A stretch of DNA of 59,634 nt from Pseudomonas sp. NFACC02 (GTDB lineage Bacteria; Pseudomonadota; Gammaproteobacteria; Pseudomonadales; Pseudomonadaceae), in assembly GCF_900110765.1 (NCBI RefSeq), contig NZ_FOEO01000006.1, positions 156,849 through 216,482 on the forward strand, given 5' to 3'. How positions within the stretch are numbered: position 1 is the stretch's first letter; every line of letters begins with the position of its first letter. Below are positions 54,710 through 59,634 of the stretch, one piece after another. The translations under genes were made by a program, and so were the position numbers. Under the pieces are notes generated by a model that saw nothing but the letters and a program-made list of their open reading frames with translations, did no database searches and had not been told where the DNA came from.

Positions 54710-55081
54710 TCAAACCGCTGAAAAACGCTGGTTCAGGTAATCGATGATCACCTTGGATTCATACATCCACACCGTCTTGTCGCCTTCTTCGATGCGCAGG
54801 CAAGGCACTTTGATCTTGCCTCCCTCGGTCAGCAGCGTCTGACGGTCGAGCTCGTTGTTCTTCGCATCGCGCAATGCCACGGGCACGTTCAGACGACGCA
54901 ACGTACGGCGGGTCTTTACGCAGAACGGGCAGGCCTGGAACTGGTACAGCGTCAGGCCTTTGGCCGCCGCTTCGACCGCCGCTTGAGCGTGCGGCGAGCG
55001 TTGCTTCCTGGCGGGTCGGGTCAGGAAATCGATCAGAATAACGAGCTGGCCCAGGCCCACCCTCAATGCCTTCATCAACAT
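54710..55081 (-). CDS. Glutaredoxin-like protein with CPFC active site
   Basis: A 123-residue protein. After a short hydrophobic N-terminus (about residues 9-20) comes a GST-N/glutaredoxin fold with Cys51-Pro-Phe-Cys54 and the cis-Pro in KVPCL. It may be a membrane-anchored thiol-disulfide oxidoreductase. The start at 55081 has GAGG upstream. It lies 54 bp after folE on the same strand, so it is probably co-transcribed. Confidence 0.85.
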   Translation of the reverse strand: MLMKALRVGLGQLVILIDFLTRPARKQRSPHAQAAVEAAAKGLTLYQFQACPFCVKTRRTLRRLNVPVALRDAKNNELDRQTLLTEGGKIKVPCLRIEEGDKTVWMYESKVIIDYLNQRFSAV

Positions 55082-55135
55082 GCTTGAAACCTCACGGCCG
55101 CGGACCCGTGGTCGCGGCCTTTCAGGACGCCCGGA

Positions 55136-55681
55136 TCACTTGATCAGGCTAAGGAACTCGGTGCGGGTGGCAGCGTTTTCGCGGAACTCACCCAGCATCA
55201 CCGAGGTGATCATCGAGGAGTTCTGCTTCTCGACACCACGCATCATCATGCACATGTGCTGGGCTTCAATGACCACGGCTACGCCAAGCGCGCCGGTGAC
55301 CTGCTGAATGGATTCGGCGATCTGGCGGCTGAGGTTTTCCTGGATTTGCAGGCGACGGGCGAACATGTCGACGATGCGTGCCACCTTAGACAGACCGAGG
55401 ACTTTGCCGCTCGGGATGTAGGCCACGTGAGCCTTGCCGATAAAGGGCAGCAGGTGGTGCTCGCACAACGAATACAGCTCGATGTTCTTGACCACGACCA
55501 TTTCGCTGTTGTCGGAACTGAACAGTGCACCGTTGGTGACTTCTTCCAGGGTTTGCTCATAGCCACGGCAAAGGTACTTCATGGCTTTGGCGGCACGTTT
55601 CGGAGTGTCGAGCAGGCCTTCGCGGGAGACGTCCTCGCCAAGTTGACCAAGGATCTGGGTGTAGTTCTGTTCCAGTGTCAC
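55136..55681 (-). CDS. folE: GTP cyclohydrolase I (zinc-dependent)
   Basis: A 181-residue enzyme forming dihydroneopterin triphosphate from GTP, the first step of folate synthesis. The zinc ligands are Cys73, His76 ([10 protein letters not shown]) and Cys144 (HMCMMMRG). Other hallmarks are [22 protein letters not shown] and [10 protein letters not shown]. Length is slightly shorter than E. coli FolE (222), mostly at the N-terminus, as in other pseudomonads. It is followed by a glutaredoxin-like gene. Confidence 0.95.
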   Translation of the reverse strand: MTLEQNYTQILGQLGEDVSREGLLDTPKRAAKAMKYLCRGYEQTLEEVTNGALFSSDNSEMVVVKNIELYSLCEHHLLPFIGKAHVAYIPSGKVLGLSKVARIVDMFARRLQIQENLSRQIAESIQQVTGALGVAVVIEAQHMCMMMRGVEKQNSSMITSVMLGEFRENAATRTEFLSLIK

Positions 55682-55920
55682 AGGGTTGTGTTCCGTGTGG
55701 GTTCAAAAAAACGCAGGGTTGTCGGCCTGCAAAGGCGCACATAGTAGCGTAGCTGGGCGGGGAGGTGTTATGGCGGGCGATCGACAAACCTGCGGCACGT
55801 CGACGCCATGGGGGTGTAAAGACGCCTTTACCTAACCTTTACCAACGGCATATGTCGAAATGTGTCCGCTCGGTGTCTGAGTTAACGGGTGATAGATGCC
55901 CGGATGAAGAGAGTCAACAT

Positions 55921-56082
55921 ATGATTAGCCGAATCGCGAAAATCGCTCTGGTGATCGCTCTGACGTCGTCGGTTTCGGGATGTTTTTTTGGCCCGGGATG
56001 GGGACGTCACGGTGGTTGGGACCATCGCTATTATGACGGCGGCCACTATTATGGCCCGGGACCTGGGTATTATCGCCGCTGA
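55921..56082 (+). CDS. Small Gly/Tyr/His-rich lipoprotein
   Basis: A 53-residue precursor with a lipoprotein signal peptide: hydrophobic helix then lipobox VSGC (Cys21). The mature part is only about 33 residues, Gly/His/Tyr/Arg-rich (WGRHGGWDHRYYDGGHYYGP). Start at 55921 has GAAGAG upstream; a longer frame opening at 55765 has no lipobox context. Such small lipoproteins are common and uncharacterised; the His content might bind metal. Confidence 0.7.
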   Translation: MISRIAKIALVIALTSSVSGCFFGPGWGRHGGWDHRYYDGGHYYGPGPGYYRR

Positions 56083-56138
56083 CCGACATTGACCTGATCG
56101 GGAGCCTGATCGCACGTGTTGACTGGTTTCAGCAATGC

Positions 56139-56699
56139 TTACTCGTCGCGTCCTTCCATCATCGTGCGCTTGAGCATGACGTACACCGCTCCGGCGCCAC
56201 CGTGTCTGGCGATGCACGAGGTAAAGCCCAGTACCTGCTGATGCTGCCGCAGCCAGGTGTTGACGTGGCTCTTGATCATCGGTCGCTTACCATCCAGTCG
56301 TACCGCTTTGCCGTGCGTGACGCGCACGCAGCGGACTTCCAGCTTTGTCGCTTCGGCAAGGAACGCCCACAGGGTTTCACGCGCCAGCTCCACGCTCATG
56401 CCGTGCAGGTCAAGGCTGCCTTCGAAGCTGATCTGCCCGAGCTTGAGTTTGCGCATCTGGCCTTCCTGAACGCCATCGCGTGCCCAGTAAAGCGTGTCTT
56501 CGGGCCCGACGTCGATCACGAACTGATCGGACAGGCCGTCGACGGTAATGGTGGCGTCAGAGCGCACCGTCGCAGCCTGCCTCAGCCTGGCCAGGTTCTT
56601 ACGGTCGGGTTTGGGTTTGCCTACGTCGGCGTGTTCAGTCTTGATCGGCTTGACGCCACGAAGCTCACTTCTGAACAGGGAAAAGTCGTCGTCTTGCAT
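56139..56699 (-). CDS. Smr-domain protein (SmrA/YdaL-like)
   Basis: A 186-residue protein ending in an Smr domain (about 95-180) with the signature LDLHGMSVELARETLWAFL, RVTHGKAVR and GAGAVYVML. Smr domains are nicking nucleases; SmrA-type proteins are stand-alone. Start at 56699 (MQDDDFSLF) has GGAG; an upstream Met at 56732 is less likely. It is part of the folE/Smr/prmB neighbourhood common in Pseudomonas. Confidence 0.88.
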   Translation of the reverse strand: MQDDDFSLFRSELRGVKPIKTEHADVGKPKPDRKNLARLRQAATVRSDATITVDGLSDQFVIDVGPEDTLYWARDGVQEGQMRKLKLGQISFEGSLDLHGMSVELARETLWAFLAEATKLEVRCVRVTHGKAVRLDGKRPMIKSHVNTWLRQHQQVLGFTSCIARHGGAGAVYVMLKRTMMEGRDE

Positions 56700-56793
56700 G
56701 TTGGTCTCCGCGAAGGACGCCAGTTTAACCAAGTCACGCCGTTCTCGGCTGGACTAAAAACGTTCAAACGGCTGCGGATGACGCGGGAAGGGG

Positions 56794-57114
56794 TCAGTCG
56801 TGTTTTTTCATCAGGTGCGGCGACATATTGAGTTCCCCGGCACGGCGGCGGCGCAGACGGCTGCGACGCCAGAGCCAGACCCCGATGTAAAGCAGGATCA
56901 GGCCGACGATGCTGGTGACCACCGCGCCTGCCGGACTTGCGTTGAGTTCACCCAGTGCTGCCGGATGACCGATCAGACTGGCGACGCCGGCCATGGCGAG
57001 CAGGACCCCGGCGGTTGCAAACAGCGCGGACAGGGCAGCGCCAAAGCGCATCCGCCAGTTGCTCTGGCCTTTGGGCCGCAGGCGACGGGCATCGAAACCA
57101 TCGGATATCTTCAT
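56794..57114 (-). CDS. Small two-helix membrane protein
   Basis: A 106-residue protein with two hydrophobic helices (about 24-48 and 60-83), an Arg-rich juncture and a soluble C-tail. No family recognised. It lies 94 bp upstream of the Smr gene on the same strand. Likely an inner-membrane protein. Confidence 0.7.
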   Translation of the reverse strand: MKISDGFDARRLRPKGQSNWRMRFGAALSALFATAGVLLAMAGVASLIGHPAALGELNASPAGAVVTSIVGLILLYIGVWLWRRSRLRRRRAGELNMSPHLMKKHD

Positions 57115-57347
57115 TCCGACTTCCTCTATAGGTATCGGCGCTCTGACCAGCTTATGCCGGGGTGGTTCCCGTTTGGTCAGCGCTCAAAGGCAAACACGAG
57201 TGATTAACAGATAGGCGGTTATGTGAGGCACGTCACACACCGGATGACTGCATTTGTACGCTTTTTCTTCAGGAACTGCCGGAAAAATGATGTCCGAGGG
57301 GGCAACCCTGACGGATAACGGGTCAGCTCCTGATGAAGGGTGTGGCG

Positions 57348-57971
57348 TCAGATCAGGTCTTTGGTCAGCGCCAGTTTGGCGAAGTTGTCGTTCATGATTG
57401 CCATCTCCGCTTGCTGAACGAGTTCAGCCTTGATCACGCCAGTGGGTGTTGGCAGATCGCGGGTGGCGCAGGCGTCCTCCACCAGCGTGCAGCGGAAACC
57501 GTAGTCCTTGGCCGCACGTACGGTGGTGCTGACACTGGAGTGGCTCATGAACCCACAGACCACCAGGTCCAGGCGGCCCAGATCCTCAAGCAGCTTGTGC
57601 AGGGTCTTGCGGTCGTCGGTGGTCACGGTGCCGTTCAGGGCGTTGGGCAAGCGTTTTTCGATGATGATTTCATCGCCCTGGGGCATCAACTCCGGGACGA
57701 ATTTTCCACGTTCACCTTGCGGATCGAACATGCCGCCCACGGTCCCCAGGTGACGGACATGGATGATCGGTGATTTGGCGGCGCGCGCTGCGTGGACCAG
57801 TTTGACGATGTTGTCGATGGCCTCTTGAACGCCGGTCAGGGCCAGCGGGCCGCTGAGGTATTCTTTCTGGGCATCGATAATGATCAGCGTGGCATTGCTC
57901 AAGGTGGCCGCCGCGTATTCGCGGCCACTGAGTTGAAACATGGTCTTTGGACCGGTCTTTGAAACAGACAT
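57348..57971 (-). CDS. Isochorismatase-like hydrolase lacking the catalytic Cys
   Basis: A 207-residue isochorismatase-fold protein. The Asp (IIDAQKEY) and the Lys (EKRLPNAL) of the usual triad are present. The cysteine that would follow (normally ...THxCV...) is replaced by Ser in [17 protein letters not shown]. It could be a true isochorismatase-like (non-cysteine) enzyme rather than a nicotinamidase-type hydrolase. Start at 57971 has AAGGAG. It is divergent from prmB. Confidence 0.85.
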   Translation of the reverse strand: MSVSKTGPKTMFQLSGREYAAATLSNATLIIIDAQKEYLSGPLALTGVQEAIDNIVKLVHAARAAKSPIIHVRHLGTVGGMFDPQGERGKFVPELMPQGDEIIIEKRLPNALNGTVTTDDRKTLHKLLEDLGRLDLVVCGFMSHSSVSTTVRAAKDYGFRCTLVEDACATRDLPTPTGVIKAELVQQAEMAIMNDNFAKLALTKDLI

Positions 57972-58223
57972 CTGGGGCTCCTTCGAGTGGGGCTTTTGCC
58001 ACATTGTCCACTGGCTGAGCGATTCTGTGAATCTCAATGCTCACAGGTGTCGCTTTTTGCCGGGCTTCAAGCCGTCGAGCAGGTCGCGGTTGCTGTCATA
58101 TTGCCTGCAAATCGAGACAAAGGCTGTGGAAAGTTTTGCGGGGCAAGCCCCTGTCGAGCTCAGGCATCGTTTGTTGAGTGGATGGCTGCTAGAATCGCCC
58201 GTCGTTTTTTCAAGGAGTCTGCC

Positions 58224-59132
58224 GTGATCACTTCCCGCCTGCGCACCCTGCGCGACCATATCCGTTGGGCCGTCAGCCGCTTTCACGGGGAAGATCTGTT
58301 TTACGGTCATGGCACCGACAATGCCTGGGACGAAGCCCGTCAACTGGTGCTGGGCGCGTTGCACCTGCCTTGGGAAATCTCCGACGCCTACCTGGATTGC
58401 AACCTGGAAGATGACGAACTGGTCAATCTGCAGCGGTTGATCAAGCGCCGTATCGAGGACCGTGTGCCGACGGCGTATTTGCTGGGCGAGGCCTGGTTCT
58501 GCGGCATGTCGTTCATTGTCGACGAGCGCGTGCTGATTCCGCGTTCGCCGATTGGCGAACTGATCGAGAACCGCTTCGAGCCCTGGCTGGGCCAGGAGCC
58601 TGCACGTATCCTCGACCTGTGCACCGGTTCTGGCTGCATCGGCATTGCGTGCGCCGATGTGTTCCCTGACGCTGAAGTGGCGCTGGCGGACCTGTCATTC
58701 GAAGCACTGGAAGTCGCCAACCAGAACATTGAGCGCCACGGTCTGGATGAGCGGGTGTACACCGTGCAAGGTGATGGCTTCGACGGCCTGCCGGGTCAAC
58801 GCTTCGACCTGATCGTCTCCAATCCGCCGTATGTCGATGCCGAAGACTTCGCAGACATGCCCGACGAATATCAGCATGAGCCCGAGCTGGCGCTGGCGTG
58901 CGGTGATGACGGCCTGAATCTGGTTCGGCGCATGCTGGCGCAAGCGGCGGATCACCTGACCGAGAAGGGGTTGTTGATCGTTGAAGTGGGCAACAGCCAG
59001 GTACATGTCGAGGCGCTGTACCCGGAAGTGGACTTCGCCTGGCTGGAGTTCCAGCGTGGCGGTCATGGCGTGTTCATGCTGACGGCCGAACAGTGCCGGG
59101 CGCATCAGGCGGTGTTTGCGGCGCGGGTGTAA
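58224..59132 (+). CDS. prmB: Ribosomal protein L3 glutamine N5-methyltransferase
   Basis: A 302-residue SAM-dependent methyltransferase acting on a Gln of ribosomal protein L3. The SAM motif [13 protein letters not shown] and the [10 protein letters not shown] catalytic site are intact, with [28 protein letters not shown] upstream distinguishing PrmB from PrmC. Start is GTG at 58224 with AAGGAG upstream. prmB commonly precedes aroC; here an IS110 element follows. Confidence 0.92.
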   Translation: MITSRLRTLRDHIRWAVSRFHGEDLFYGHGTDNAWDEARQLVLGALHLPWEISDAYLDCNLEDDELVNLQRLIKRRIEDRVPTAYLLGEAWFCGMSFIVDERVLIPRSPIGELIENRFEPWLGQEPARILDLCTGSGCIGIACADVFPDAEVALADLSFEALEVANQNIERHGLDERVYTVQGDGFDGLPGQRFDLIVSNPPYVDAEDFADMPDEYQHEPELALACGDDGLNLVRRMLAQAADHLTEKGLLIVEVGNSQVHVEALYPEVDFAWLEFQRGGHGVFMLTAEQCRAHQAVFAARV

Positions 59133-59149
59133 GCCACATCGCCGATTCA

Positions 59150-59304
59150 TTGTAGGAGCCGCGTCATCCTCAAGTCTTGGGAACGATGCAGATCCTGTGG
59201 GAGAAGTCCGAGGTTACGAGGGTATGGGCCGCAATTCGGACGAATGCGGTATGTCAGTCACTGTTGATATTGCTGACCCACCGCATTCGCCAGCAAGCCG
59301 GCTT
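59150..59304. repeat. Third copy of the left-end hairpin repeat / REP, interrupted by an IS
   Basis: This copy shares GTCCGAGGTTACGAGGG and TCAGTCACTGTTGA with the copies at 1-233. The stem GAATGCGG..TCAG (59242-59257) pairs with CTGACCCACCGCATTC (59273-59288). Its REP end (CGCCAGCAAGCCGGCTT) stops near 59303 where insertion-sequence DNA begins. Confidence 0.8.
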
Positions 59305-59507
59305 GTATGTTTAGACTTGATGGGGTGGGAGGGACGGAAAGCCGAATCTGACTCTAGCCAGTACAGACCGTTGGGAGACTTCCAGCCCCGCCCTGTCACC
59401 TATAAGCGCCGATATGGAATGCATCGGCCTGGACCGACGATAGAAGCAAGCCAGCGCTTACGGTGAACCCCCAGCAAGCTCTTAAACCCTAGCTCGGAGG
59501 GTGTGAC
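59305..59507 (+). ncRNA. Candidate bridge RNA of the IS110 element
   Basis: IS110-group elements carry a structured guide (bridge) RNA in the non-coding left end upstream of the transposase. This 203-bp tract is in that position, gene-free, and has several short GC-rich complementary patches (for example GGGGTGGGAGGG near 59320 and CCAGCCCCGCCC near 59383). Loops were not assigned. Confidence 0.4.
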
Positions 59508-59634
59508 ATGGCAATCCTTGATGCAGCGGCGATTGTGGGTGTCGATGTGGCGATGGCGGAACTTGTCACCGCTCAGCGTGGTGTTGATAAGACTCACTGT
59601 TTGGTCAATGAGCGAACTTCGATTCACCACTGGC
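59508..59634 (+). CDS. IS110-family transposase, N-terminal part (runs off window)
   Basis: The first 42 residues are visible. They begin with VGVDVAMAEL, the motif around the first catalytic Asp (D13) of the DEDD/RuvC-like transposase, followed by a short basic/polar stretch. GGAGG precedes the ATG. The rest of the protein, with its Ser-containing C-terminal domain, lies beyond the window edge. Confidence 0.85.
   Translation, partial: MAILDAAAIVGVDVAMAELVTAQRGVDKTHCLVNERTSIHHW

Larger units (their letters stand above)
59305..59634 (+). mobile_element. IS110-family insertion sequence, left end and start of transposase (partial)
   Basis: About 200 bp of non-coding left end precede an IS110-type DEDD transposase frame. 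The IS lies directly against the REP copy at 59286-59304. IS110 elements of pseudomonads are known to insert into REPs. The right end lies outside the window. Confidence 0.8.

Overview
The window reads as a Pseudomonas chromosome (fluorescens/syringae-like). Supporting signs are the high-GC codon use, REP-type extragenic palindromes, OprD and OprB porins, several chemoreceptors, and an itaconate-degradation operon in the same order as P. aeruginosa PA0877-PA0886. The gene group folE / Smr / isochorismatase / prmB near the right end is also typical. No species-level call is possible by eye.

Layout. 1-290: tandem hairpin-forming repeats. 0.3-4.2 kb: core-like genes (zinc metallopeptidase, GAF-GGDEF-EAL protein, GNAT) ending at the 4.5S/SRP RNA gene ffs. 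4.2-11.9 kb: an AT-richer accessory block right behind ffs. It holds a TetR regulator divergent from an MpaB-type (DUF2236) oxygenase, an aldehyde dehydrogenase, an OprB-type porin, a 3Fe-4S ferredoxin and two small membrane proteins, then a decayed tract. This is the best candidate for an undescribed system: uptake, oxidative cleavage to an aldehyde and oxidation to an acid, possibly under a TetR operator that is an 18-bp perfect palindrome. 12-16.7 kb: a Co/Ni efflux pair (dmeR-dmeF), a type I pantothenate kinase, a Rap1a-like secreted protein, and TetR plus MFS. 16.7-25.4 kb: PhzF and LysR, a chemoreceptor, and AraC divergent from an OprD porin with a DUF969/DUF979 membrane pair.

25.5-30.9 kb: a deoxyribose-type catabolic locus (PfkB kinase, FucP-like permease, DUF4432 epimerase, DeoR, deoC). 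It is bracketed by two sites matching the E. coli DeoR operator TGTTA-N6-TAACA. 31-34.3 kb: hydrolase, acetyltransferase, AraC, cupin. 34.4-44.6 kb: the itaconate locus: LysR, ich, acyl-CoA dehydrogenase, MmgE/PrpD, ict, ccl and a DctPQM TRAP transporter. Itaconate is taken up, activated to itaconyl-CoA, hydrated to citramalyl-CoA, and cleaved to acetyl-CoA and pyruvate. REP elements sit inside this operon. 44.9-59.1 kb: mostly housekeeping genes: MscS/cNMP channel, LD-carboxypeptidase, HBM chemoreceptor, BenE, MarR, aminotransferase, GST, LprI-like protein, glutaredoxin, folE, Smr, isochorismatase-like protein and prmB. 59.15 kb to the end: another copy of the left-end hairpin repeat, interrupted by an IS110-family insertion sequence whose transposase runs off the window. 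No tRNA, rRNA or CRISPR array was seen.

All functional calls come from reading motifs and gene context. No database search was run.
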